64,000 bases of DNA from Periweissella fabalis. GTDB taxonomy: Bacteria; Bacillota; Bacilli; Lactobacillales; Lactobacillaceae. Below are positions 17,235 to 24,921 of the stretch, piece by piece; position 1 is the stretch's first letter, and each line of letters starts with the position of its first letter. The notes below the pieces were generated by a model, which searched no databases, was not told where the DNA came from, and saw only the letters and a program-made list of their open reading frames with translations. A program made the position numbers and the translations under genes. Location: contig NZ_JAAXPN010000002.1 of assembly GCF_012396505.1 (NCBI RefSeq), positions 1 to 64,000 on the forward strand. The letters run 5' to 3'.

Positions 17235-18089
17235 ATGCAAATTGTTGAAAAAGCAGCAGCTAAAATTAACTTAAGCTTAGACACGCCTTTTAGTCATCCT
17301 GACGGTTCGCAAGAATGGGAGATGGTGATGGCTGCCGTTGATCTGGCTGATTATGTCACGATTACTACAATTCCTAAGCGGACAAAGATTGAGGTTCGAA
17401 CGGATACCGGATTCTTACCTAATGATCGGCGTAACTTGGCCTTTCAAGCGGCACATATTCTCCAGACCCGCTTTCACGTGATGGAAGGGGTCAAAATTGA
17501 AATTGAAAAGCATATTCCGGTTGCTGCAGGCCTAGGTGGGGGGTCAAGTGATGCTGCCGCGGTTTTGCGTGGTTTAAACCGGCTTTGGGGGCTCGACTTA
17601 ACATTAGCGCAATTAGCTGAAATTGGTCTAGCAATCGATGCGGACGTGCCATTTTGTGTCTATTCACAAACCGCATACGTTACTGGTAAAGGCGAGCGAA
17701 TAAAACCACTACCTAAAATGCCGGCAGCTTGGGTGGTAATCGCTAAACCAACAATAAGCGTATCAACACCGGTAATTTTGCGCCAAATCGATTATAAACG
17801 TATTGGACATGTTAATACGCAAGCATTATTAGCCGGGGCGCAGCAACAAGATTGGCAGCAAGTATATCCATATATGAAAAATGTGCTTGAACCTATCACC
17901 TCCCATCATTATCCTGAAATTCTAGATATTAAAGAACGGATGCTCCAGTCTGGTGCGTGTGCTGCACAAATGAGTGGAACAGGGCCGACAGTTTTTGGGA
18001 TTTGTGAGAAGCAAAGCCGTGCACAACGGGTGCTAAATTCGATTAAGGGCTTTTGCAAAGAAGTCTATATTGTGCGGACATTAGGTTAG
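17235..18089 (+). CDS. ispE: 4-(cytidine 5'-diphospho)-2-C-methyl-D-erythritol kinase-like GHMP kinase
   Basis: 284-residue GHMP kinase with KAAAKINLSLD at the N terminus, the ATP-binding VAAGLGGGSSDAAAVLRGLN (~residues 96-115) and the C-terminal MSGTGPTVFG. By family it would phosphorylate CDP-methylerythritol in the MEP isoprenoid pathway. Lactobacillales normally make isoprenoids from mevalonate and keep this gene as an orphan next to veg, so the true substrate is uncertain. No other isoprenoid gene is in the window. It has a GGGGCTAGG ribosome site and its own downstream terminator. Confidence 0.85.
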   Translation: MQIVEKAAAKINLSLDTPFSHPDGSQEWEMVMAAVDLADYVTITTIPKRTKIEVRTDTGFLPNDRRNLAFQAAHILQTRFHVMEGVKIEIEKHIPVAAGLGGGSSDAAAVLRGLNRLWGLDLTLAQLAEIGLAIDADVPFCVYSQTAYVTGKGERIKPLPKMPAAWVVIAKPTISVSTPVILRQIDYKRIGHVNTQALLAGAQQQDWQQVYPYMKNVLEPITSHHYPEILDIKERMLQSGACAAQMSGTGPTVFGICEKQSRAQRVLNSIKGFCKEVYIVRTLG

Positions 18090-18105
18090 GCATTATTGTG
18101 AAATA

Positions 18106-18145
18106 GAAAAAAAGACTGAATTTCTAAAAAATTCAGTCTTTTTTG
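18106..18145 (+). terminator. ispE terminator
   Basis: AAAAAGACTGAATTT pairs with AAATTCAGTCTTTTT. The same hairpin sequence recurs at 38774 and 47263. Confidence 0.85.
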
Positions 18146-18616
18146 TATGTTTTACGCGTTAGCTGGATGCCTTTTCTAACAATCGCCTTTTGTGATAATA
18201 AAAGCAATGTATAATGATAAGTAATTAGAGCAGTGATATAGGTTTATGTATAAAAATACAATTAATCTATAAAAATATACATAAAAAACGAATTATACAT
18301 TTTATAAGATAACAAATTAAATATAATCTAGACTTATAATTTTTAAAAAATAGATATAATTAAAGTTAAAAATTAATATTGTATAACTAAAAAATAAAAA
18401 TAAATATAAAATATTTATTGCCGTTTGATAAAGTTCAAAAAAATAATTTGAATAATTTTTTGTATAGAATGCATAAATTTATTGTTTTATAGACTAAAAA
18501 AGCTTAAAATAAATAGCATCGTGTAAAAGAGTTATTGAGCAAACAATATGTACGTGTCTCAGAAAATATAATTGCATTATTGTTAGGCAATTAATTATCC
18601 TCAGAAAGGAGTATAT
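18146..18616. other. AT-rich gene-free leader
   Basis: 471 bases without a credible gene, mostly A/T runs, leading to the small FIVAR gene at 18617. The clearest element is TATAAT at 18567-18572, with no good -35. A similar AT-rich leader (25835-26444) precedes the large FIVAR protein. Confidence 0.5.
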
Positions 18617-19195
18617 ATGATTCGGCAACAGCGCATCAAATTAAACCGTTCAAACCAAAAATGGCTAAAGGTTGCCGTTACTAGTTTTGCAGTACTTGCT
18701 AGTATTACTACAGTTGATATTAGAATTGAAAATGAAACTTTAGTCAGAGTCCAAATTCCAACTGTTGATGCAAGTAAAATAAAAAGTAATAAGCGTAGTC
18801 TACAACGCCAGGTTGATTGTGCTCATAATTTCCGTGAAGCAGCCTATACAACCACAAGTTATCAAGAATTAACACATGAGTTGACGATAGCTGAGGGGAT
18901 TCTGGCTATGGATAATGTTAGTCAGAAAACGATTAATAATGCTGTCAAAAAATTACGTAAAGCGATTGTAAATTTAGTTGACAAAAAAGATGATCCAACC
19001 TTCTTAGAAGAACAATTAACTACCGTCGTTGCTAATCCAACGACGGTGGCACAAATGCGACACAATATCTATATTGGTAATTTAGTTTTTAGAAGTGATG
19101 GGGCAACCGCAAGTCAACGCCAGCTTGCTTATCAACTTATTTATCAAAACTCAGTTGCAAGATTAAATTTACACATTACACAAACAACGATGTAA
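18617..19195 (+). CDS. small exported FIVAR-domain protein
   Basis: 192 residues. The N terminus (RIKLNRSNQKWLKVAVTSFAVLASI) looks like a weak version of the KxYKxGKxW signal seen in the large protein at 26445. Residues ~70-118 form one FIVAR-type helical repeat (YTTTSYQELTHEL...LAMDNVSQKTINNAVKKLRKAI), the module repeated in the large protein. No LPXTG or other anchor is visible. AGAAAGGAG precedes ATG. It may be a small surface or secreted relative of the large protein, or what is left of a larger one. Function unknown. Confidence 0.65.
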   Translation: MIRQQRIKLNRSNQKWLKVAVTSFAVLASITTVDIRIENETLVRVQIPTVDASKIKSNKRSLQRQVDCAHNFREAAYTTTSYQELTHELTIAEGILAMDNVSQKTINNAVKKLRKAIVNLVDKKDDPTFLEEQLTTVVANPTTVAQMRHNIYIGNLVFRSDGATASQRQLAYQLIYQNSVARLNLHITQTTM

Positions 19196-19237
19196 GCAAA
19201 ACTTGAAGATAACTAGTTTTAGTAGTAATTTGCAGCT

Positions 19238-19330
19238 AAAACTTATTTCAAAAGGCCGATATATTCCAAATACAACAGATACCTCGCTGAAGAATTTTTC
19301 AGCGAGGTATTTTAGTATATTGCGCAATAT
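19238..19330 (+). repeat. MITE-like hairpin element, core copy
   Basis: GGCCGATATATTCCAAATACAACAG followed by the hairpin TACCTCGCTGAA/TTCAGCGAGGTA and T residues. It matches the core of the element at 8728-8897 with a different, still self-complementary stem. It also terminates the FIVAR gene. Confidence 0.6.
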
Positions 19331-19910
19331 TACGTGTTTTTTGTAAACCTGCTAAAGGTGAGATAAACACCTTATAAGGCTGGCTAATACCTTGATACTA
19401 TTGACTTTTCACCACTTTCTGATTTTCCGCTGCCGGTTAAACCAATAGTGGATAATCCAGTACTGGAAAACCGGCCACTAATAAATACTAATAAAACAAA
19501 TACTAAATATAATAAATACTAAATTAAACAAACACCAAACACACCCGAGCAGTCAGCAATAGCGGGCCTCAATTTTTGGCCGATCTTTGCAAATTAAAAA
19601 AATTTGGGCCTTTTTTGCAAAGCATACGTATTATAAATTCATAAACAAAGCACAAATGGGCTAACCGTAAAAGGAGGATTTTATGATATTAATGATGGCT
19701 TATAGGAGGGCGATATAAAGTTAATAATTGATCAAAGTCATAGCTTTAAATAATCTTAAGCTTTTATTATCATAAACTTTAGATAAAATAAATGATTATA
19801 AATGTAAAAATTTATATTTATAAAATGGTTATTAGGGTATTTTAGTAGCTAATTTGCTATCAAAATTATAATAGAATAATATTTTTAAAATAAATTGAAA
19901 GAACTTTAAT
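19331..19910. other. gene-free region with short repeats and one tiny ORF
   Basis: No full gene. Visible: AAATACTA three times at 14-16 base steps (~19485-19525); an imperfect palindrome around CCGGTT/AACCGG (~19433-19475); a terminator-like GGCC...GGGCCTTTTTT (~19570-19615); and an 11-codon ORF at 19683-19718 with a strong ribosome site. It could be a decayed gene or mobile-element remnant. Confidence 0.4.
19683..19718 (+). CDS. possible 11-residue peptide (leader or remnant)
   Basis: ATG to TAA encodes MILMMAYRRAI. It is preceded by AAAGGAGG at a good distance and, further up, by TATTATAAAT. The ribosome site is among the strongest in the window, yet nothing follows for 330 bases. It may be a leader peptide, a small membrane-active peptide or the start of a lost gene; I cannot tell. 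Confidence 0.25.
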   Translation: MILMMAYRRAI

Positions 19911-19911
19911 A

Positions 19912-19959
19912 AAGTGAAACATATCACTTAATTGACACTTTTTTAATTGGGTATAAACT
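19912..19959 (+). promoter_or_regulatory. operator-like palindrome and promoter of the aldehyde dehydrogenase gene
   Basis: AAGTGA (19912-19917), six bases, TCACTT (19924-19929): a perfect inverted repeat. It is followed at once by TTGACA (19932-19937) and TAAACT (19954-19959, 16-base spacer). A regulator bound here would touch the -35 region. Confidence 0.55.
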
Positions 19960-20050
19960 TTGGCTTAAAGCTGGATGAATTAAATACATGTTTCGTTCAT
20001 ATATTTGATTCACGCAACTAAAAATTATTTTTAATAGAGGTGAATCACAA

Positions 20051-21460
20051 ATGGCTTATGCATCAATCAATCCTTGGAACAATGAAGTTATCCGAGAATA
20101 CCCATATGCTACAGATCAAGAAGTACAACAAGCAATCGCTGAAGGACACGAATTATACTTGTCTTGGCAAAATGATGATGTTGCTACTCGATCACAACAC
20201 TTGCATAACTTAGCCGATTATTTAGAAGCACATGCTGATGAATTTGCTGAAGTAATGACAAAAGAAATGGGTAAATTATTCAAAGAAGCCCAAGGTGAAG
20301 TTGCCCTTTCAGTGATTATCGCACGTTACTATGCTGATAATGCTGCTAAAATTCTTACACCAAAGCCCGTTACATCTGTAATGGGTGAAGCACAAGTTAT
20401 TGCCCGACCAACGGGAGTAATCTTGTCAGTTGAACCATGGAATTTCCCTTTGTACCAAATTATTCGTGTGTTTGCGCCTAACTTTATGGCGGGTAACCCA
20501 GTTATCTTAAAACACGCTGACATTACACCTGCCTCAGCAGCCCAATTCCAAAAAGTTGCTGATGAATCAGGTATGCCAAAGGGTGCCTTTAAAAACTTAT
20601 ACGCTACTAATCAACAAGTTGACGATATTTTAGCTGACCCACGTGTTACTGGTCTTGCCTTTACTGGTTCTGAACGTGTTGGTAAAATTGTGGGTGCCGA
20701 AGCTGGTAGTCACTTGAAGAAGAGTACTTTAGAATTAGGTGGTAGTGATCCATTAATCGTCTTAGAAGATGCTGATTTGACTGAACTTAACAAAGTTCTT
20801 AAACAAACACGTCTCTACAATTCAGGTCAAGTGTGTGTCTCATCAAAACGCTTGATTGTAACTGAAAACAACTACGATACTGTGCTAGGAATGTACATTG
20901 ATGGCTTTAAGGAAGTCAAAGAAGTTGGTGACCCAATGGATCCTAACACTACATTTGCCCCATTAAGCTCTGTTCGTTCTAAGAATATCTTAGTTGAACA
21001 AGTTAAAAAGGCCGTTGAAGGTGGTGCAACGTTAGCTTACGGTACGCTTGACGAAGACTTAACAACTGCTCACTTTATGCCAGTTATCTTGACTGATATG
21101 ACACCAGAAAATCCAATGTACTACACTGAATTTTTCGGTCCTGTTGGAATCGTGATTAAAGTTAAAGATGAAGCAGAAGCAATTAAGGTTGCTAATGACT
21201 CACACTATGGCTTGTCAGGAATTGTCTTTGCCGGCAATGCTGATCACGGTACTGAAGTTGCAGCACAAATCGAAACTGGTTCAGTATATGTAAACAGTTA
21301 CGGTGGTACCTTACCAGAATTACAATTTGGTGGGGTGAAGAACTCAGGTTACGGTCGTGAAATGGGTGAAGAAGGAATTACTGCCTTTACTAACCAAGAA
21401 TTGATCGTGACTCGTCGCAAGCCAATTGACTTAACTGATACTACTGGTGGTTTTTTGTAA
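20051..21460 (+). CDS. gabD: NAD(P)-dependent succinate-semialdehyde dehydrogenase family aldehyde dehydrogenase
   Basis: 469 residues. Aldehyde dehydrogenase with EPWNFPLYQ, the FTGSERVGK cofactor loop, the catalytic Glu in LELGGSDP (~235) and the nucleophilic Cys in YNSGQVCVSS (~268). Closest by pattern to succinate-semialdehyde dehydrogenases, which oxidise the semialdehyde to succinate; other short aldehydes are possible. AGAGGTG precedes ATG. It is monocistronic, with a palindromic operator and TTGACA promoter upstream and a terminator downstream. No GABA aminotransferase is nearby. Confidence 0.8.
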   Translation: MAYASINPWNNEVIREYPYATDQEVQQAIAEGHELYLSWQNDDVATRSQHLHNLADYLEAHADEFAEVMTKEMGKLFKEAQGEVALSVIIARYYADNAAKILTPKPVTSVMGEAQVIARPTGVILSVEPWNFPLYQIIRVFAPNFMAGNPVILKHADITPASAAQFQKVADESGMPKGAFKNLYATNQQVDDILADPRVTGLAFTGSERVGKIVGAEAGSHLKKSTLELGGSDPLIVLEDADLTELNKVLKQTRLYNSGQVCVSSKRLIVTENNYDTVLGMYIDGFKEVKEVGDPMDPNTTFAPLSSVRSKNILVEQVKKAVEGGATLAYGTLDEDLTTAHFMPVILTDMTPENPMYYTEFFGPVGIVIKVKDEAEAIKVANDSHYGLSGIVFAGNADHGTEVAAQIETGSVYVNSYGGTLPELQFGGVKNSGYGREMGEEGITAFTNQELIVTRRKPIDLTDTTGGFL

Positions 21461-21479
21461 AATAAACTAACTAAATAAG

Positions 21480-21511
21480 AAGTCTGGAAAATTGTTTCCA
21501 GGCTTTTTTTG
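21480..21511 (+). terminator. terminator of the aldehyde dehydrogenase gene
   Basis: GTCTGGAAA (21482-21490) pairs with TTTCCAGGC (21495-21503), followed by a T run. Confidence 0.8.
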
Positions 21512-21520
21512 TCGTATTTA

Positions 21521-21651
21521 GACGGTATGGCTAAAACGTGCTCGAAGCCCCAAAGTACTGTGCCTAACTTTAAAACGATTAAAATACCAAGACCGTATTT
21601 TATCGTTTTGCGTTAGTGCTCACTGACTACCGGTTATTCTCGCACTCTTAA
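21521..21651 (-). repeat. structured intergenic repeat, copy B (inverted)
   Basis: On the - strand it reads AGAGTGCGAGAATAACCGG, then AGTCAGTGAGCACTAACG, and the hairpin AAAATACGGTC/GGTATTTT, ending CGAGCACGTTTTAGCCATACCG. It is about 85% identical to copy A in the 5' two-thirds; the GCGGA loop is GCACA and the inner P2 pairing is lost, so this copy is partly decayed. Confidence 0.65.
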
Positions 21652-21760
21652 ATTTCATGTCTCACTTTTCCTCCCTCATTTGACTGTATAAGGGTAGGCA
21701 GTTGAGAGCTAGCCTCAGCACCTACAAACTACTTTCGCAGTGCAGACAGGAGGAAATGTC

Positions 21761-21967
21761 ATGTTAAAAGCAATTAGTATCTATGTATCAAGTGTCAATG
21801 AAAAAACCGGTAAGTTATATGTTGCCAAACGCTTCAGTGATGTGCCCATCGAAATCACCCCTGAACAAATCAAACCCGTAGTCGCCGCATTAGAAACCAT
21901 TATTAACCTTGGTGATGTGCAAACAATTAACTTTGTTGAAACTCACGCTCACAGCTTAATGGCTTAA
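21761..21967 (+). CDS. DUF1659-like small protein
   Basis: 68 residues. A short strand-rich protein (LKAISIYVSSVNEKTGK...KRFSDVPIEITPEQIKPVVAALETI) resembling the DUF1659 family, which in Bacillota is found directly upstream of DUF2922, as here. ATG 21761 has AGGAGG (21749-21754) seven bases upstream. Function unknown; no export signal. It is 18 bases from the next gene and co-transcribed with it. Confidence 0.7.
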   Translation: MLKAISIYVSSVNEKTGKLYVAKRFSDVPIEITPEQIKPVVAALETIINLGDVQTINFVETHAHSLMA

Positions 21968-21985
21968 TATTAGGAGGAATAGTCC

Positions 21986-22222
21986 ATGTTAGTTAAGAAA
22001 TTATTGCTTCAATTCAAGAATGAAAAAAACACCATCAATACTTTAGTGCTTAAGGATGTATTGGAACCAATTGATCCGGCTAAAGTTCAAGCAGCCATGA
22101 ATGTAATCGCGCAAAGTAACATCTTTGTCGATAAAAATGGTAAGAAGAAGTATGTAACACCACTTGCTGCCAAGGTTGTTAATACTGAAGATAATTCAGT
22201 ATTTGACCTTCGCCAAAAGTAA
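21986..22222 (+). CDS. DUF2922 family small protein
   Basis: 78 residues. KKLLLQFKNEKNTINTLVLKDV, then AAMNVIAQSNIFVDKNG and AAKVVNTEDNSVFDL, match the DUF2922 pattern (beta strands, NIF motif, closing VDT-type strand). It pairs with the upstream DUF1659-like gene and has an AGGAGGA ribosome site. Function unknown. A 54-base perfect palindrome terminates the pair. Confidence 0.78.
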   Translation: MLVKKLLLQFKNEKNTINTLVLKDVLEPIDPAKVQAAMNVIAQSNIFVDKNGKKKYVTPLAAKVVNTEDNSVFDLRQK

Positions 22223-22261
22223 ACTATCATTGGTGCTTTGACTGAAGTCAAGCACTATTGA

Positions 22262-22315
22262 GAAATACTATAAAAGGCTGGAAGAAAAATTTCTTCCAGC
22301 CTTTTATAGTATTTC
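22262..22315. terminator. 54-base perfect palindrome acting as terminator
   Basis: Arms 22262-22287 and 22290-22315 are complementary over all 26 bases around a two-base AA loop; the inner part AAAAGGCTGGAAGAAA/TTTCTTCCAGCCTTTT is a classic terminator. It serves the DUF1659/DUF2922 pair. Confidence 0.8.
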
Positions 22316-22324
22316 AGTTAATAT

Positions 22325-22493
22325 GCTGCGGTACTAGTCGCTCATACTTTCCCAGCGGCTGCTCGCACTCTATTAAACGTGTTCGAAGCCGCAAAGTACT
22401 CCGCCTACCACCAATTAGCTAAGATACATAGACCGTATCTTTCGCTACTTGTCAGTAGTGCTCATACTTTCCCAGCGGCTGCTCGCACTCTTA
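22325..22493 (-). repeat. structured intergenic repeat, copy C plus tandem 5' fragment (inverted)
   Basis: On the - strand the full copy starts at the TAA stop of the DUF1304 gene (TAAGAGTGCGAG). GTGC pairs with ACAC, GA faces GA, GCAGCCGC pairs with GCGGCTTC (one mismatch), AAGTAT pairs with GTACTT, and GAGCA faces GCGGA before a long hairpin starting CTAC/GTAG. After its tail comes a second truncated copy with the same first ~32 bases (22339-22371). Confidence 0.72.
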
Positions 22494-22862
22494 TTTAAAT
22501 ACCACCAAAATAATCAACGTCACAATCGCTGGTGTTCCTTGCATCAATAAGATCTTAGGTTTGCTGCCAGAAATCGCTCCAAATACTGCGGCGATAACTA
22601 CAAAAATAATACATGCAAGGGTTGTTATGTAGCGGGCATCAATTGGGAAAGCATAGACTGCAAGTAGCGTCATGACACCGACAAAACCGTTATAGAGTCC
22701 TTGATTGGCCATCAAAACTTTAGCCTCGTGTTGCACCGTGAATTCGTTAGGTAAGTCAAATTCTTTAGCAAGTTGGGCTGGTGAAAAGAACATTTCCATC
22801 AGCATAATGCCTAGGGCTTCAACCCCGACAATAGTAGCGAAAATAATTGAGATTAAAGACAT
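22491..22862 (-). CDS. DUF1304 family membrane protein
   Basis: 123 residues with four hydrophobic segments. The N-terminal VGVEALGIMLMEMFF and LMANQGLYNGFVG, and the end PAIVTLIIL, fit DUF1304, a family of small membrane proteins of unknown function. AAAGGAAAT precedes ATG on the - strand. It is monocistronic, and its stop codon runs directly into a repeat on the same strand. Confidence 0.82.
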   Translation of the reverse strand: MSLISIIFATIVGVEALGIMLMEMFFSPAQLAKEFDLPNEFTVQHEAKVLMANQGLYNGFVGVMTLLAVYAFPIDARYITTLACIIFVVIAAVFGAISGSKPKILLMQGTPAIVTLIILVVFK

Positions 22863-23057
22863 GATAATTTCCTTTCATAATTGCAACTGCAAATATTCAC
22901 TTAGTAAGTATAGTTTAATGCTAATGACATAACAAATATTAAGAAAGTTAAGCTCTAAATCGAACATTATTGTACATCGGTTTGCAAATAGGTAGATAAA
23001 TACGTATAATATTAAATTATTGATAACGTTTTGTTAATTTAAAGGAGGAATATTATC

Positions 23058-23573
23058 ATGACAACGGACTTTAAGAGCCGCATTTACTTGGCCGGCCCAT
23101 TCTTCTCAGATGCTCAGAATGCACGCTTGGATGAAGTCGCCGCATTACTTGCTAGCAACCCCACAGTTGGTTATGTCTTTGAACCAGTTAAGCACCAACA
23201 AGATGAAATTGTGGCCGAATACGGTAATGGTTCATTAGAAGAAGCGATGAAGACTAAGGAATGGCAAGACGCGACTTATCAAGGTGATATCCAAGGGATT
23301 AACCAAGCTAATGCGGTTGTTGCGATGTTAGATTTCGATATTGAAAACGGTAATGTTCGCCCTGATGAAGGCACAATGTTTGAAATTGGGTATGCAATTG
23401 CGTTACGTAAACCGGTGATCATTGTTCAATACACCCAAGATGAAGAACCACTTAACTTAATGTTGGCAGGTTCATATACTGGTTTCTTCTGGGGTCAAGA
23501 AGATATCCAAAAGTTGGCGACGTATGATTTTGTTAACTTTCCAAAGCATTTGGTAGACAAAAGAGTGTTTTAG
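23058..23573 (+). CDS. ntd: nucleoside 2-deoxyribosyltransferase
   Basis: 171 residues. IYLAGPFFSDAQ at the N terminus, Asp in VVAMLDFD, and the catalytic Glu in PDEGTMFEIGYA (~residue 101-112) are the hallmarks of the family. It transfers deoxyribose between bases for nucleotide salvage in the cytoplasm, an enzyme typical of lactobacilli that depend on external nucleosides. AAAGGAGGA precedes ATG. Its TAG stop is the first triplet of structured repeat D. Confidence 0.92.
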   Translation: MTTDFKSRIYLAGPFFSDAQNARLDEVAALLASNPTVGYVFEPVKHQQDEIVAEYGNGSLEEAMKTKEWQDATYQGDIQGINQANAVVAMLDFDIENGNVRPDEGTMFEIGYAIALRKPVIIVQYTQDEEPLNLMLAGSYTGFFWGQEDIQKLATYDFVNFPKHLVDKRVF

Positions 23574-23703
23574 AAAAGAGTGCGAGCAAAGCCGATTAAC
23601 AACCGTGAGCGACTAGCACCGTGTTTGATGGGCACCATCACGCAAAGGTGCGTATCGTTTCAGGTTGTTGTCTTTGCGAGCACGTTTAGGCCATACTGCC
23701 TAC
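23571..23703 (+). repeat. structured intergenic repeat, copy D
   Basis: Begins TAGAAAAGAGTGCGAG at the ntd stop. GTGC (23580-23583) pairs with GCAC (23680-23683), GA faces GA, GCAAAG pairs with CTTTGC, and AACAACC pairs with GGTTGTT. The inner region differs from copy A, with its own hairpin around TGATGG/CCATCA. It ends CACGTTTAGGCCATACTGCCTA. Confidence 0.7.
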
Positions 23704-23734
23704 AATGCTAGGTGGAATAGTCTGGTTTCTAAAA

Positions 23735-23812
23735 CACAACTGATATATGCAAAATATGACAGCCACCGTCCTGGGAAAATATTCAGGGCGGTATTTTAGT
23801 AGATCACTCAAT
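23735..23812 (+). repeat. MITE-like hairpin element, short core copy
   Basis: CTGATATATGCAAAATATGACAG, then a hairpin CACCGTCCTG / CAGGGCGGT-type and TTTTAGTAG. A diverged relative of the core at 8728-8897; it probably acts as a terminator. Confidence 0.45.
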
Positions 23813-23898
23813 TGCTAAGGCACCTTCATATTAGAATTCCTGCCCGCCAATATGTTATCCTTAACGTATAATGCACATTTGTAATTAAAGGAGGGATT

Positions 23899-24282
23899 AT
23901 GAAAAAAGTCATTGGAATTATACTTTTAGCAATTATTGTCGCACTTGGTAGCTTTTATGGTCTAAAGTATTACAACGCAACTTATAAAGATGTACCCGCA
24001 TATGCATTAGTACCTAATCAAGTACCAACCAAAGAACAAACCCGTGATGATAATGGTAAAATCGTGCCAAATTCTAGCACATATCGGTACACATTTAACT
24101 TTGTTAAGACTAATGGTGAACGGCAAATAATGGACTTTACTCTCGAAGGAAGCCATGTTAAGCCCTTTACACCTGGCGTTTATGTCAAAGCACAAATTAG
24201 TGCTAAACGTGTTACCCAAGGTCCTAATGAAGTTCAAAAGACCGATGTGCCTAAAACGATTCAAGCTAAATTAGCTCAATAA
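23899..24282 (+). CDS. YxeA family (DUF1093) exported protein
   Basis: 127 residues. An N-terminal membrane or signal helix (VIGIILLAIIVALGSFYGL), then an OB-like beta domain with YTFNFVKTNGERQIMDF, LKPFTPGVYVKA-like and the closing VPKTIQAKL, matching the YxeA family. Role unknown; such genes often lie near stress or wall functions. AAAGGAGGG gives a strong ribosome site. It is monocistronic and closed by the terminator at 24290. Confidence 0.78.
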   Translation: MKKVIGIILLAIIVALGSFYGLKYYNATYKDVPAYALVPNQVPTKEQTRDDNGKIVPNSSTYRYTFNFVKTNGERQIMDFTLEGSHVKPFTPGVYVKAQISAKRVTQGPNEVQKTDVPKTIQAKLAQ

Positions 24283-24289
24283 TATTAGT

Positions 24290-24326
24290 AATTCGCAGAC
24301 CATATTAATGTACTGCGAATTTTTTG
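24290..24326 (+). terminator. yxeA-like gene terminator
   Basis: AATTCGCAG (24290-24298) pairs with CTGCGAATT (24313-24321), then T residues. Confidence 0.8.
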
Positions 24327-24374
24327 TACTATTATTAAATCATCTGAAGAAATGGTAATGTCTTAATGGGAATG

Positions 24375-24424
24375 TTGACAAGCACTACTAACTTCGATAT
24401 AGTTAACTGGTTAATTATATCTAG
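24375..24424 (+). promoter_or_regulatory. AdcR-controlled promoter with exact AdcR box
   Basis: TTGACA (24375-24380) with a weak -10 about 18 bases on (TAACTT), and the palindrome TTAACTGGTTAA at 24413-24424. That palindrome fits the TTAACYRGTTAA zinc-repressor box of AdcR/ZitR. It lies just before the MarR-type gene, so autoregulation by zinc is expected. Confidence 0.85.
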
Positions 24425-24437
24425 TAAGGAGTAACCC

Positions 24438-24908
24438 ATGACCAATTCACGTACAGAGATTATTAATCTCACGACCACCTTAAATGAATTCGTGCGACAG
24501 TACGCAAGTCGGAGTGAGTTATTAAATGACGATAATCAAGTCACCGTTAGTGATACGCAAGCCCATATTCTGATGTTGCTATTAGATAGCCAGGTGCCAT
24601 TGACTAACAGCCAATTAGCAACGGCAATGGAATTAAGTCGGCCGGCTATTACCAAAGCTGTCAAAGAGTTACTTAAGCATGCTTACTTAACGGCCACCCC
24701 GGCTCAACATGATGGGCGGGTCATGGAATATCAATTGACGGTAAGTGGTCAGCTAGTGGCAGATGAGCACCGGCAACGTCATGAGGCGACAATCAATCAA
24801 TTAGCAACAGTCTGTGCTAAGTATAGTATGGCTGATCTCCAATTGATTCAACAATTTATGAATGAACTTGCCACCCGCGCATGGGAAACTAATGCGCCAC
24901 AGGAATGA
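24438..24908 (+). CDS. adcR: MarR-family zinc-dependent repressor AdcR
   Basis: 156 residues. Winged helix of the MarR family: LTNSQLATAMELSRPAITKAVKELLKHAYL forms the recognition region, with the wing DGRVMEYQLT after it. His and Glu residues consistent with zinc sensing are scattered around (DEHRQRHEATI). The identification as AdcR rests on the exact AdcR box upstream and the zinc-type ABC ATPase 13 bases downstream. With zinc bound, AdcR represses zinc uptake genes. AAGGAG precedes ATG. Confidence 0.85.
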   Translation: MTNSRTEIINLTTTLNEFVRQYASRSELLNDDNQVTVSDTQAHILMLLLDSQVPLTNSQLATAMELSRPAITKAVKELLKHAYLTATPAQHDGRVMEYQLTVSGQLVADEHRQRHEATINQLATVCAKYSMADLQLIQQFMNELATRAWETNAPQE

Positions 24909-24921
24909 AAAGGATAGTAAG

